Part shown: positions 8,865 to 17,179 of the stretch, piece after piece
How the letters are laid out: every line of letters starts with the position of its first letter
Position numbering within the stretch: position 1 is the stretch's first letter
Source of the DNA: Mesorhizobium sp. 113-3-3
GTDB lineage: Bacteria > Pseudomonadota > Alphaproteobacteria > Rhizobiales > Rhizobiaceae
DNA length: 64,000 bases
Assembly: GCF_016756495.1 (NCBI RefSeq)
Contig: NZ_AP023243.1
Location: 4,406,501 to 4,470,500 of the forward strand
Reading direction: 5' to 3'
Made by a program: the position numbers and the translations under genes
Notes under the pieces: model-generated
Database searches by the model: none
Seen by the model: only the letters and a program-made list of their open reading frames with translations
What the model was told of the DNA's origin: nothing

Positions 8865-8893
8865 GGAGCCGGCCCTGTCCCCGGGCCGGCTCC
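8865..8893 (+). terminator. Perfect 11-bp hairpin downstream of the BTLCP gene
   Basis: GGAGCCGGCCC and GGGCCGGCTCC form a perfect stem with a 7-base loop, about 140 bases after the stop. Only a short T-rich stretch follows, so it is a terminator candidate or an mRNA-stabilising structure. The rest of the gap up to base 9021 shows no gene. Confidence 0.5.
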
Positions 8894-9021
8894 GCCATTT
8901 CTGGCGGAAGCTTGAGATCCAATCAGGATTGGGTAGCCGCACGTGACTATCCAGCGCCTCCTTTCCATGGACACAGGATCGAGGCACTATCGGCCGTTGG
9001 TTCGTCCTCTGGATCACCGCG

Positions 9022-9597
9022 ATGTTGGAAATCCCGGAAGATCGATGCGAGCGCCATCGTCTGTTCAAAGCGATCGACGATGCCTTCAAGGGTGGCGATT
9101 TTGAGGGCCTCGGCGTAGCTTTGGGCGGTTCGCCCGGCTGGTTCGACGACCGCATGCCGTTCGAACTCGGCCTCGGGCATCCACTGGAATATGCGATCTA
9201 TTGGAGCCCCGTCCGCTTCATCTCGACTTTGCTGGATGCAGGCTCGGATCCGAATTACGGGGATCACGGTGGATTTCCGGCAATCATTGCGGCGCTGTCC
9301 ACCGACCGGGCCGACAGGCTGGAAATCGTCCGAATATTGATCGACGGTGGCGCCGATCCCAATATGCGGGGCGTGAACGACTGGACGCCGCTTCACTATT
9401 CGGTGGTCATTCGTAGCGCCGAGGCGATCCGCCTGCTTTTGGCGGCGGGCGCCGATCCGACGCTCGCAACCCGCATCGATGACTATACGACAGCCCTAGA
9501 GGAAGCGGACATTGCCGGCTTTGAGGCCGGCGCTTCATTGCTGCGTGACGCAATGGCCACGCGCGGCTCCAATAGACGATGGCCCGGCTCGCTATGA
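9022..9597 (+). CDS. Ankyrin repeat protein
   Basis: A 191-residue cytosolic protein with about four ankyrin-like repeats. The best lie around residues 65-100 (LLDAGSDPNYGDHGGFPAI), 105-130 (LIDGGADPNMRGVNDWTPLHYSV) and 135-165 (LLLAAGADPTLATRIDD). Ankyrin repeats bind proteins; no enzymatic domain is attached, so the partner is unknown. The ATG is preceded by only a weak ribosome site. The neighbours are unrelated. The carboxyl end (about 25 residues) is outside the repeat array. Confidence 0.85.
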   Translation: MLEIPEDRCERHRLFKAIDDAFKGGDFEGLGVALGGSPGWFDDRMPFELGLGHPLEYAIYWSPVRFISTLLDAGSDPNYGDHGGFPAIIAALSTDRADRLEIVRILIDGGADPNMRGVNDWTPLHYSVVIRSAEAIRLLLAAGADPTLATRIDDYTTALEEADIAGFEAGASLLRDAMATRGSNRRWPGSL

Positions 9598-9631
9598 GAC
9601 CGCCGGCGACTGGGATCGGCCGAAACTGCCG

Positions 9632-10159
9632 TTAGACCTTCGCCAGGCCCGCCTTGAAGCGCTTGCCATTGGCGACGTAGTGCGCGGCCGAGCCGCGTAG
9701 CCGGGCGATGGCCGCGTCGTCCAGCACCCTGATCGCCTTGGCCGGCGTGCCGACGATCAGTGAATTGTCCGGAAATTCCTTGCCTTCGGTGACCAGCGCG
9801 CCGGCGCCGACCAGCGAATTCTTGCCGATCCTGGCGCCGTTCAGCACGATGGCGCCCATGCCGATCAGGCTGTTGTCGCCAATGGTGCAGCCATGCAGCA
9901 TGGCCCGGTGACCGATCGTGCAGCCTTCGCCGATGGTCAGCGGAAAGCCAGGATCGGTGTGCATGACCGTGTGTTCCTGCACATTGGTGTCGGCGCCGAC
10001 AATGATCGGCTCATTGTCTCCGCGAATGACGACGCCGAACCAGAAACCGGCATTGCGGCCGACCCTGATATCGCCGATCAGCGTCGCATCGGGCGCAATC
10101 CAGTTTGTGTCAGCATCCGCGAAGCTGGGCTGCGTTCCGTCGATCGCATAGAGCGGCAT
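9632..10159 (-). CDS. Gamma-carbonic anhydrase-like hexapeptide protein
   Basis: A 175-residue left-handed beta-helix protein of the gamma-carbonic anhydrase/PaaY/YrdA family. Hexapeptide turns run through most of the chain (IGDIRVGRNAGFW, IGEGCTIGHRAML). The expected metal ligands are present: His63 in QEH, His67 or His84, and His89 in MLHG. The conserved FWFGVVIRGD motif precedes them. Enzymatic activity is not guaranteed in this subfamily, which includes inactive members. It lies upstream of a small membrane-protein gene on the same strand with a 19-base gap. Confidence 0.9.
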   Translation of the reverse strand: MPLYAIDGTQPSFADADTNWIAPDATLIGDIRVGRNAGFWFGVVIRGDNEPIIVGADTNVQEHTVMHTDPGFPLTIGEGCTIGHRAMLHGCTIGDNSLIGMGAIVLNGARIGKNSLVGAGALVTEGKEFPDNSLIVGTPAKAIRVLDDAAIARLRGSAAHYVANGKRFKAGLAKV

Positions 10160-10178
10160 TGTCGGCCTCCGAATCGTC

Positions 10179-10514
10179 TCAGATGCCGGACCCTAGGAGA
10201 CCGATCGCCCATGAGGCAATGGCAAGCACGACGATGCCCAGAGCCAGGGACCAGGCGATCGCCGTGCAGCCGCATGACAGGAGCGCGATCGTCGAAATGC
10301 GGTTCTCGCGGCGGGCATCGAGGGCATCGTTGACCAGCATGAACGGCCCTGCGCCAGCGGCGGCCGCCAGCGAGCGCAGCACATGCGCGGGCGACACATA
10401 GGGCTCGGCGAAGGCGACCTTGCGGCCCGACACAAGCTCCATTGTCGAACCCGTCAGCCCGCACACCGTCAGCCCGACGACAAAAGCAAACAGGAAGAGT
10501 TCCATCTGAGCCAT
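10179..10514 (-). CDS. Small membrane protein of unknown function
   Basis: A conserved-looking hydrophobic protein of about 111 residues with an N-terminal membrane segment (ELFLFAFVVGLTVCGLTG) and a C-terminal one (CTAIAWSLALGIVVLAIASWAIGL) separated by a soluble stretch with FAEPYVSPAHVLRSL. Possibly DUF6949-like, but that name is from memory. The ATG at 10514 was chosen for the nearby AAGG site; MELF at 10505 is an alternative. Transcribed in the same direction as the gamma-carbonic anhydrase gene. No function can be proposed. Confidence 0.7.
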   Translation of the reverse strand: MAQMELFLFAFVVGLTVCGLTGSTMELVSGRKVAFAEPYVSPAHVLRSLAAAAGAGPFMLVNDALDARRENRISTIALLSCGCTAIAWSLALGIVVLAIASWAIGLLGSGI

Positions 10515-10618
10515 CTTAACCTTGCATTTACCATGAAATCGCACAGTCGTTCCAGGAAGGCTGCAAGAGCCGTGCCGCGCGATGTGTGCCGCCGAGGGAC
10601 ACCGGAATGGCGGCTGGG

Positions 10619-11362
10619 ATGAGGACCGAGATGAAGCAGGCAGCGATCGCCGACGGCCCTGAACTCACCGTGGTCGATTCTACGCTGATGAAGCGGGTGT
10701 TCTATGCCTTCGCCGCACTTGCCTTGCTGTCGGTCGCGATCAGCCTTGGCGGCAAATGGTTCGGCCATGCCATCGCCATGGCCGGGTATACCGACGACCC
10801 GACGGTGCGCCGGGTGGTGATCGGCAACAATGTGATTTCCGTGCCGGCCAATTTCATCCGTTTCGACCAGGCCCGGCGCGACGGCATCGCCTCACGTCTC
10901 GACCTCTATCTGCGCTATCCCCAGATGGACGGTTACAGCGAGGCGGCCCGCGACGATTTCAATCACTCGGAAGCCAACAAGAAAATCATCTTCCTGTCCT
11001 TCGAACAGCAGATGATGTCGCGCGATATGAGCGGCCGGTTCGCGCCGATCTACAGCGCGCTGATCGTCCAGCCCGGCATTCCGGGACCGAGCGGCACGAT
11101 AATCTACGGCTTCAACGAGAAATCAGGCTATCTGAACGAGGTGCTGGTGGTCGGCAAGCGCCAGGGAACGGATCCCTTCGTCGCCCGCTGCCTGAGCGGG
11201 CCGAGTGCCGGTCAATCGCTGGCGCCCTGCGAACGGGACATCCATGTCGGCGACGATCTCAGCCTCACCTACCGTTTTCCCAAGGAATTCCTTGGCGACT
11301 GGCAGGCACTCGACGCGGCGATGACCGCAGAGGCCGGGCGAATGCTGAAGACCGGACATTGA
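10619..11362 (+). CDS. Membrane-anchored protein of unknown function
   Basis: About 247 residues with one N-terminal membrane span (VFYAFAALALLSVAISLGG) and a periplasmic region of roughly 190 residues. It contains a VPANFIRF motif and two cysteines near the end (ARCL and APCE) that could form a disulfide. I do not recognise the family with certainty, though similar proteins occur across rhizobia. The start is uncertain among three in-frame ATGs at 10586, 10619 and 10631. Transcription ends at a very strong hairpin directly after the stop. Confidence 0.75.
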   Translation: MRTEMKQAAIADGPELTVVDSTLMKRVFYAFAALALLSVAISLGGKWFGHAIAMAGYTDDPTVRRVVIGNNVISVPANFIRFDQARRDGIASRLDLYLRYPQMDGYSEAARDDFNHSEANKKIIFLSFEQQMMSRDMSGRFAPIYSALIVQPGIPGPSGTIIYGFNEKSGYLNEVLVVGKRQGTDPFVARCLSGPSAGQSLAPCERDIHVGDDLSLTYRFPKEFLGDWQALDAAMTAEAGRMLKTGH

Positions 11363-11367
11363 GGGAC

Positions 11368-11400
11368 AATGGCAGGCCGCGCCTGGCGCGGCCTGCCATT
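11368..11400. terminator. Perfect 15-bp hairpin between convergent genes
   Basis: AATGGCAGGCCGCGC pairs perfectly with GCGCGGCCTGCCATT around a 3-base CTG loop, 5 bases after the plus-strand stop and 10 bases from the end of the minus-strand DUF3126 gene. It is placed to serve both, although neither side has a long T run. Confidence 0.7.
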
Positions 11401-11410
11401 TGATGCAGGC

Positions 11411-11614
11411 TCAACCCAGATCGATGTCGAGGATCGCCATCGAGAAATTGTAGTCGCCGTCGTCCTCATCCTTGAAGACGATGCCGAGGAATTCGTCGCC
11501 GACATAGACTTCGGCGGAATCTTCCTTGCGCGGCCGTGCCTTGACCTCAAGCTTGGGATTCTGGAAGACGCGCTTGAAATAGGCGTCCAGCTTTCTGATT
11601 TCGTCCGGCTTCAA
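11411..11614 (-). CDS. DUF3126 family protein
   Basis: A 67-residue protein recognisable as DUF3126, a small alphaproteobacterial family of unknown role: KPDEIRKLDAYFKRVFQNP followed by VYVGDEFLGIVFKDEDDGD and the acidic SMAILDIDL end. A TTG start is proposed because it gives the family N terminus and has a GGAGA site about 10 bases upstream; the longer frame adds 25 arginine-rich residues that look non-coding. cysE lies upstream on the same strand with about 150 bases between, so an operon is possible. Confidence 0.8.
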   Translation of the reverse strand: MKPDEIRKLDAYFKRVFQNPKLEVKARPRKEDSAEVYVGDEFLGIVFKDEDDGDYNFSMAILDIDLG

Positions 11615-11765
11615 CAGTCTTCTCCGATCATCGGGCTTGCTGGTTTGAAGGGCGCTTCTGGCACGTCGACAATGGCGATGTAAAGGCAAGCCGGCCGTAT
11701 TGCACCGGAAGCGGCGGCGCCGCCGGGCAAAATCGCCATCGCGGGACGGCGCGCCGGCGCTGAAA

Positions 11766-12614
11766 TCAGATGTCGAAACTGATCACATGGTCCATCTTCT
11801 GTGACGGCAGAAGCTGGTCCATCTGGCGCGAAGGCTGGTCGCAGCCGGTCTCGCCGACCACGCGGGCCGGCACACCGGCAACCGTCTTGTTGTGCGGCAC
11901 GGGCGACAGCACCACCGATCCGGCAGCGACCTTGGAGCAATGGCCGATCTCGATGTTGCCGAGAATCTTGGCGCCGGCGCCAATCAGCACGCCACGGCGG
12001 ATCTTGGGATGACGGTCGCCACCGGCCTTGCCGGTGCCGCCCAGCGTCACGCCGTGCAGGATCGACACATCGTCCTCGATGACCGCGGTCTCGCCGACGA
12101 CGAGGCCCGTGGCATGATCGATGAAGATGCCCTTGCCGATGCGCGCGGCCGGGTTGATGTCGGTCTGGAAGACCGAGGACGAGCGGCTCTGCAGATAGAG
12201 CGCAAAATCCTTGCGGCCCTGGTTCCACAGCCAATGCGCCAGCCTATGGGTCTGGATGGCATGAAAGCCTTTGAAGTAGAGCACCGGCATGATGAAACGG
12301 TCGCAAGCGGGGTCGCGGTCGTAATAGGCCTGGATGTCGACACGCACGGTGGTCGGCCATTCCTTGTCGTCGGCCAGCATGGTCTTGAAGGTCTGGCGGA
12401 TGAGATCGGAGCCGATATCCTGATGGGCAAGCCGCTCGGCGATCCGGTGGATGACCGCTTCTTCCAGGCTCTCCTGGTTGAGGATCGTCGAATAGAGGAA
12501 GGCGGCGAGCAGCGGATCGCGGTTGACCGCGTCCATCGCTTCGTCGCGGATCGAACGCCAGATCGGGTCGACCGGCTGCAACGCGGTGTGGCGGGAAATG
12601 CTGATGCTGTTCAT
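11766..12614 (-). CDS. cysE: Serine O-acetyltransferase
   Basis: Acetylates L-serine with acetyl-CoA to O-acetylserine, the first committed step of cysteine synthesis. The 282-residue chain has the helical N-terminal SATase domain (about 25-160) and a left-handed beta-helix C-terminal domain with hexapeptide repeats. Active-site region DHATGLVVGETAVIEDDVSI and HGVTLGGTGK are present. The chosen ATG begins MNSISIS; a longer frame adds 16 residues. The C-terminal tail ends in Ile, the usual residue for docking into cysteine synthase (DHVISFDI). Confidence 0.96.
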   Translation of the reverse strand: MNSISISRHTALQPVDPIWRSIRDEAMDAVNRDPLLAAFLYSTILNQESLEEAVIHRIAERLAHQDIGSDLIRQTFKTMLADDKEWPTTVRVDIQAYYDRDPACDRFIMPVLYFKGFHAIQTHRLAHWLWNQGRKDFALYLQSRSSSVFQTDINPAARIGKGIFIDHATGLVVGETAVIEDDVSILHGVTLGGTGKAGGDRHPKIRRGVLIGAGAKILGNIEIGHCSKVAAGSVVLSPVPHNKTVAGVPARVVGETGCDQPSRQMDQLLPSQKMDHVISFDI

Positions 12615-12841
12615 CGACGTCTCGTCCTGCGTCCTGCTGGCTTGCCTGGTCCGGCGGCACATATAAGCCAGTTCATAGCACGATTGAACTCAATTTTCCT
12701 TAGTGCTGTGTCAAATGGATTTGGTTCGCAGGAATTCAAGCAGGCATGGAAAACGAACCCTTGATCGCCGGGCCGCCGGAAGCGGCCTTTCATTCCTGGC
12801 TGCCGGAAAGCTGCAGAACGATCTGATGGCGGGCTCAAAGG

Positions 12842-12868
12842 CAGCGCGGCGCCGATGACACCGCGCTG
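12842..12868 (-). terminator. Hairpin after the VOC gene
   Basis: An 8-base perfect stem CAGCGCGG/CCGCGCTG with an 11-base loop lies 14 bases beyond the stop of the minus-strand VOC gene. There is no T run, so it is a weak terminator candidate. The remaining gap to cysE (12615-12841) shows no gene. Confidence 0.4.
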
Positions 12869-12882
12869 TGATGGACCTCATT

Positions 12883-13527
12883 TCAAGTCGGCAGCTGCGT
12901 GCCGGCCTGTTCGGCCACCATGTATTCGGCGTACCAATCCGGCCAGTTCACGTCATACTGTCCGCCGGTCCGTTTCTCGTGTTCGCCATGTGCCGCCGCC
13001 GCACGGCGCAGGGCCGCGGCAAGCTCGCCCGACGACGTGAATATCGTGTCGCTGGCATCCACGCGTCCCGGCAGTCGCTGGGTGATTTCCTGCAGTATGA
13101 AGCTGTTGCCGTCCGGATCGGCGAAGGTGACATAGGATGAATAGCTGCGCCCTTCCGGATGCCGGCCGCTGATCGCCGGCTGCCCGGGCCCCGCACGGTG
13201 GAACACCTCGCTCGCCTCGACGCCGCGCGCCACGAGTTCGGCATGCGCCGCCACGATATCGGACACCACGAGATAAAGTCCCTTCGCCGAGCCCGGCGCG
13301 GCTGATGTCAGGCCCTTGCCGAAATGGATCGAGCACGGCGAACCCGGAGGCGTGAACTGCACGACCCGAAATGCATCGCCGACGACGAAATCCGCGTCGA
13401 GCCGCCAACCGAGGCCACTGTAAAAACGCTTGGACCGGTCGGCATCCGCAACGGCGATGATGACGGCCTCCAGCTTCATGTCGATCGTTCCCGGTCTCGG
13501 AGCCTCGCTGCTGGGTGTATTGGTCAT
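12883..13527 (-). CDS. VOC family (glyoxalase-fold) protein
   Basis: A 214-residue protein whose first 130 residues form one vicinal-oxygen-chelate module: AVIIAVADADRSKRFYSGLGW at the start and YVTFADPDGNSFILQEI at the end. The following 80 residues are a helical extension containing NWPDWYAEYMVAEQAG. The extension resembles the tail seen in several VOC proteins of rhizobia and actinobacteria. Substrate unknown; possibilities include dioxygenase or antibiotic-binding roles. AGGAGG precedes the chosen ATG. It is divergent from the HD-domain gene. Confidence 0.85.
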   Translation of the reverse strand: MTNTPSSEAPRPGTIDMKLEAVIIAVADADRSKRFYSGLGWRLDADFVVGDAFRVVQFTPPGSPCSIHFGKGLTSAAPGSAKGLYLVVSDIVAAHAELVARGVEASEVFHRAGPGQPAISGRHPEGRSYSSYVTFADPDGNSFILQEITQRLPGRVDASDTIFTSSGELAAALRRAAAAHGEHEKRTGGQYDVNWPDWYAEYMVAEQAGTQLPT

Positions 13528-13647
13528 GTCAGCCTCCTGGCTTTGAAATGTCTGGGACCGGAAACATTCCTCAGAGCCCGGGGCCATGCAAGGTTCAAAG
13601 TGATTGGTTCTTTGACTCCAAGGGGCCGAGATCGGTTAACTGGACGG

Positions 13648-14262
13648 ATGATGGAAATGAATGAGCAGCCCTTGATCGACGAATCGCTGAAGCAGGAACT
13701 CTCGGCACTCTATCGGGCCGAAGACCGCCACTATCACAACCTTGCCCATATCGAAGCGATGCTGGGGTTGGCCGGCGACTATCGAGCGCTGCTCGGCGAC
13801 CCCGAAGCCGTCGAAGCGGCGATCTGGTTCCACGACGCCATCTACGACAGCAAGACCAAGGACAATGAGGCCAGAAGTGCCGCGCTTGCCGAGAAAAGGC
13901 TCGCGGGCCGCACCGATGCCGGGCGCCTGCGCCGCATCGGCGCGATGATCCTCGCCACCGCCACGCACCAGCTGCCGCGGTTCGACGACGACGCGACCAC
14001 GCGCGACGCGAGCCTCTTCCTCGACATGGACCTGTCGATCCTGGGCGCCGAGCCGGATGCATTCGACGCCTATGAAAACGCGGTTCGCCGCGAATATGAC
14101 TGGGTGGAGGAGCCGATGTGGCGTGCCGGGCGAGGTGCCGTGCTGAAGGACTTCCTTGCCCGCACCCGCATTTTCCACACCGAGGAATTCCGCCAGCGTT
14201 TCGAGCCGCAGGCCAGACTGAACATGGCGCGCTCGCTGGAGGCCCTGCAAAGACCCTCGTGA
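13648..14262 (+). CDS. HD-superfamily metal-dependent phosphohydrolase (COG4339-like)
   Basis: A 204-residue predicted HD hydrolase. The N terminus has the family hallmark RHYHNLAHIE, followed by the metal-binding WFHDAIYD (HD pair near residue 60), ATATHQ around residue 100 and FLDMDLSILG with the distal aspartate. These match the COG4339 type, whose substrates are unknown but probably nucleotides. Several ATGs cluster at the start (MMEMNE); I used the first after the divergent promoter region, not the far upstream frame that overlaps the VOC gene. Confidence 0.85.
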   Translation: MMEMNEQPLIDESLKQELSALYRAEDRHYHNLAHIEAMLGLAGDYRALLGDPEAVEAAIWFHDAIYDSKTKDNEARSAALAEKRLAGRTDAGRLRRIGAMILATATHQLPRFDDDATTRDASLFLDMDLSILGAEPDAFDAYENAVRREYDWVEEPMWRAGRGAVLKDFLARTRIFHTEEFRQRFEPQARLNMARSLEALQRPS

Positions 14263-14287
14263 ATTTCGCCGGGATTCTCCGGGCGCT

Positions 14288-15211
14288 CTAGATGTGGCCC
14301 TGTGTCGATCCACCGGCAGTCGTGGCATCGAACAGCGCTGCCAGAAACGCCTGGACGAGCGAGCGCTGGGCGTCGGTCTTGCGATAGGCGACGCGATGGA
14401 TCGAACTGAATGCGTACGACCTTGGCCTGATTGCCCGCATGTCTCCAGCCGCGACCCAGGGATCGGCAAAGTGGCACGGCAAGAAGCCGATGAAATTGCC
14501 CGACAGGATCAGCATCAGCTGCGCCTCCATGTGAACGACCGACGCGCTCGCCCTGGGGTGGCCGACCAGATAGAGGTCGTCGAAATGTCGATAGCTGCGC
14601 ACCGAAAACCGCGCGGCGTCGATGGCGCCCTGGTCGATCCTGGCATCGGGCACCGCGAAAAGCGGGTGCTTTCGCCCGCAATAGAGAAGATGCGGTTCGC
14701 CGCAATAGTCGCGATAGACGACGCCGGGCGCCTTCTGCGACAGCGGTCCGATGACGACATCGCGCCCGCCATCGGCGACCTGTTGCTCGAGCTCTGATGG
14801 CGTGCCCACCGAAAGATCGATGAAGACGTCCGAATCCGGTCCCATGAAACGGCTGAGTGCGTGCTGGATACCCAACTCGCTGCTAGTGAAGACCCCATCC
14901 GACGTACCGACCCGCAAGCGGCCCGACAGGCTGCCGCTCGCGGCATTGATGCGGTGTCCGAAATCGTCGAGGTCGCGAAACAGTTTTTGCGCCGCATCGT
15001 AGGTCGCCTGCCCGACCTCGGTCAGGCGGAATTGCTTGCGCCCGCGATGGCAGAGCTGGGCGCCGATGCGTTTCTCCAGCTCCGCCAGATGCGTGCTGAG
15101 TGTCGGCTGCGACAGGTTGAGCGTGATCTGCGCGGCGGCGAACCCGCCTGAATCGGCGAGCGCCACGAAAACACGCAGCAGGCGGATGTCGATATTGTCC
15201 AGCCGGCGCAT
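14288..15211 (-). CDS. LysR-type transcriptional regulator of the catabolic cluster
   Basis: A 307-residue LysR regulator with a winged HTH at residues 8-65 (FVALADSGGFAAAQITLNLSQPTLSTHLAELEKR) and a periplasmic-binding-like effector domain from about residue 95. It is divergently transcribed from the ABC transporter/creatininase cluster with a 110-base intergenic region, the classic arrangement for a LysR activator and its target. The effector is probably the transported substrate or an intermediate. GTG/ATG choice is not an issue; the first ATG gives the standard LysR start. Confidence 0.93.
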   Translation of the reverse strand: MRRLDNIDIRLLRVFVALADSGGFAAAQITLNLSQPTLSTHLAELEKRIGAQLCHRGRKQFRLTEVGQATYDAAQKLFRDLDDFGHRINAASGSLSGRLRVGTSDGVFTSSELGIQHALSRFMGPDSDVFIDLSVGTPSELEQQVADGGRDVVIGPLSQKAPGVVYRDYCGEPHLLYCGRKHPLFAVPDARIDQGAIDAARFSVRSYRHFDDLYLVGHPRASASVVHMEAQLMLILSGNFIGFLPCHFADPWVAAGDMRAIRPRSYAFSSIHRVAYRKTDAQRSLVQAFLAALFDATTAGGSTQGHI

Positions 15212-15230
15212 GGCGCTCCCCTCACCTCAC

Positions 15231-15252
15231 ATCGATATTATTCGATGTATCG
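15231..15252. promoter_or_regulatory. Candidate LysR operator
   Basis: Between the divergent genes lies ATCGATATTATTCGAT, with arms ATCGA/TCGAT, immediately followed by an overlapping CGATGTATCG palindrome. The spot is AT-rich within a GC-rich background and close to both starts, as expected for a LysR recognition site. Assignment is by position and symmetry only. Confidence 0.5.
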
Positions 15253-15321
15253 TTCTAAATAAACTCATTTACATCAATGTCCGAAATGGCGAGCCTGTGC
15301 GAAACAAATTGGGGAACAATC

Positions 15322-16314
15322 ATGAAATCCTTGCTCGCCACCGCGCTGTCCGCGGCCCTGGTGCTCGCCAGTTCACAGCTGGCGCTGAGCGCCGACCAGA
15401 TCCGCATTCTTGCGCCGACATGGCTGGGATTCGCACCCGTCCATATCGCCGGCGATCTCGGCTGCTTCACCGCCAAGGGCCTCGACGTCAGCATCAAGTT
15501 CGAGGACGACCTGACCAATGTCATGGCGGCGATGGCGCGCGGCGACATCGAGATGCAGATGCGCTCGGTCGGCGAATATCAGGGCCGGCCGCGCGATGCG
15601 TCGACCCCCGGCATCATCATCGGCACGATCGATGAATCCGTCGGCGGCGACGGCGTCATCACCGACGACGCCATCAAATCAGTCGCCGATCTCAAGGGCA
15701 AGGTGGTCGCTGCCGAGCCGAACATCCCCTCACGCCTGCTCTTGCAGATGGAACTCAAGCAGGCAGGCCTGTCGCTGAAGGATCTGCAGATCAAGGACAT
15801 CGCCACGGCCGATACCGGCGCGGTTTTCGTCGATCCGTCGATTGCGGCGATCGCGACCTACGAACCGTTCATGTCGCAGGCGCTGAAGGCGTCGACCCGT
15901 CCGGGCGCCCGCATGCTGATCTCGTCCAAGGACCACCGCGGCATTATCATCGACGCGATCATCGCCCGTAATGACGACTTCAAGGCGAACCCCGACAAAT
16001 ACGCGAAATTCCTCGGCTGCATCTACGAAGCGGTCGATTTCATCAAGGCCGAGCCGCAAAAATTCGCCGACATGGCCTCCAAGCATTTCGGCCTGACACC
16101 AGCCGAAGTGAGCGACATCGTCAACTCCAGCCTGTCCTACACGACGCTTGCCGAATCGCAGGCCTACATGGGCAAGCCTGGCGAAAAGGGCACGCTGCAC
16201 GGGATCTTCGATACGGTCATGGATCTCAACCTGGAGAACGGCGCCGCCGACAACAAATTGGTTGCGGCCGACCAGATCGACAATTCTGCGATCAAAAAGA
16301 TCCCCGCGAAATAA
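15322..16314 (+). CDS. ABC transporter substrate-binding protein, NMT1/THI5-like
   Basis: A 330-residue periplasmic binding protein of the NitT/TauT type. A signal peptide (KSLLATALSAALVLASSQLALSA) is followed by the usual ILAPTWLGFAPVHIAGDLGCFTAKGLDV segment in which the solute-binding fold begins. Relatives bind nitrate, taurine, sulfonates, pyrimidines or guanidine-like compounds; the ligand cannot be read here. The start has GGGG 8 bases upstream. First gene of a run that continues with its permease and ATPase. Confidence 0.93.
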   Translation: MKSLLATALSAALVLASSQLALSADQIRILAPTWLGFAPVHIAGDLGCFTAKGLDVSIKFEDDLTNVMAAMARGDIEMQMRSVGEYQGRPRDASTPGIIIGTIDESVGGDGVITDDAIKSVADLKGKVVAAEPNIPSRLLLQMELKQAGLSLKDLQIKDIATADTGAVFVDPSIAAIATYEPFMSQALKASTRPGARMLISSKDHRGIIIDAIIARNDDFKANPDKYAKFLGCIYEAVDFIKAEPQKFADMASKHFGLTPAEVSDIVNSSLSYTTLAESQAYMGKPGEKGTLHGIFDTVMDLNLENGAADNKLVAADQIDNSAIKKIPAK

Positions 16315-16386
16315 CGATCGCGCCAACCGGGTCCGGCAACCCGGCCATCGCGGCTCGCCGGCCGCTCTCTAGACGGGGATAGTGAT

Positions 16387-17169
16387 TTGTTCAGCAGCCT
16401 GTTTGTCTTCCGCGGCCGCGCCTCGCCGATGGTGGAGTTCGCCGTTAGCGTCGCGGCGGCGGCGCTCGTCATTGCGCTGTGGGAGTTGGCGGCGCGGGCG
16501 GGCATCATCGCGCCGCAATTCCTGCCCTCGCCGAGCCGTGTCGTCGTCGCCCTTTGGACGATGCTGACCGAGCAGAACCTTGTCTGGCACGTCGCGGTTT
16601 CGACCGCTCGCGTCTGGATCGCCTTCCTGCTCGCCGCCATCATGGCAATCCCGATCGGCATCATGATGAGCAGCTACCGGATCGTCGGCGCGGCTCTTGA
16701 GCCGATGATCGATTTCATCCGCTATTTGCCGGTTCCGGCGCTGGTGCCGCTGTCCATCATCTGGTTCGGCGTCGGCGAGGAGACCAAGATCTTCCTGCTC
16801 TGGCTTGGCACGTTCTTCCAGCTCGTGCTGCTGGTGGCCGACGACATGCGGCGCGTGCCGCAGGAGTTCGTCGAGGTCGCCCGCACGGTCGGCGCCAATT
16901 CGAGGCAAGTGATGACCGATGTCGCACTGCGCTGGATGGGACCGACGCTGCTCGACAATCTCCGCATCACGCTCGGCTGGTGCTGGACCTATCTGATCAT
17001 CGCCGAGATCGTCGCCGCCGATTCCGGCATCGGCTACGTCATCTGGACGGCGCGGCGCTTCGTCAAGACACCCGAGGTCATGGCCGGCGTCGTTGTCATC
17101 GGTCTGATCGGCCTTGTCACCGACCAGCTGCTTCGCCTGCTTCACCGCCGGCTGTTCCGGTATCTGTGA
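16387..17169 (+). CDS. ABC transporter permease, NitT/TauT type
   Basis: Inner-membrane permease of 260 residues with about six membrane segments and the BPD_transp_1 EAA-type loop (EFVEVARTVGANSRQVMTDV). PVPALVPLSIIWFGVGEETK is typical of the SsuC/TauC group. It probably starts at TTG with a GGGG site just upstream; the next ATG (16429) would remove the first 14 residues. It works with the binding protein before it and the ATPase 10 bases after it. Confidence 0.93.
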   Translation: MFSSLFVFRGRASPMVEFAVSVAAAALVIALWELAARAGIIAPQFLPSPSRVVVALWTMLTEQNLVWHVAVSTARVWIAFLLAAIMAIPIGIMMSSYRIVGAALEPMIDFIRYLPVPALVPLSIIWFGVGEETKIFLLWLGTFFQLVLLVADDMRRVPQEFVEVARTVGANSRQVMTDVALRWMGPTLLDNLRITLGWCWTYLIIAEIVAADSGIGYVIWTARRFVKTPEVMAGVVVIGLIGLVTDQLLRLLHRRLFRYL

Positions 17170-17179
17170 GGGCGTGGCA

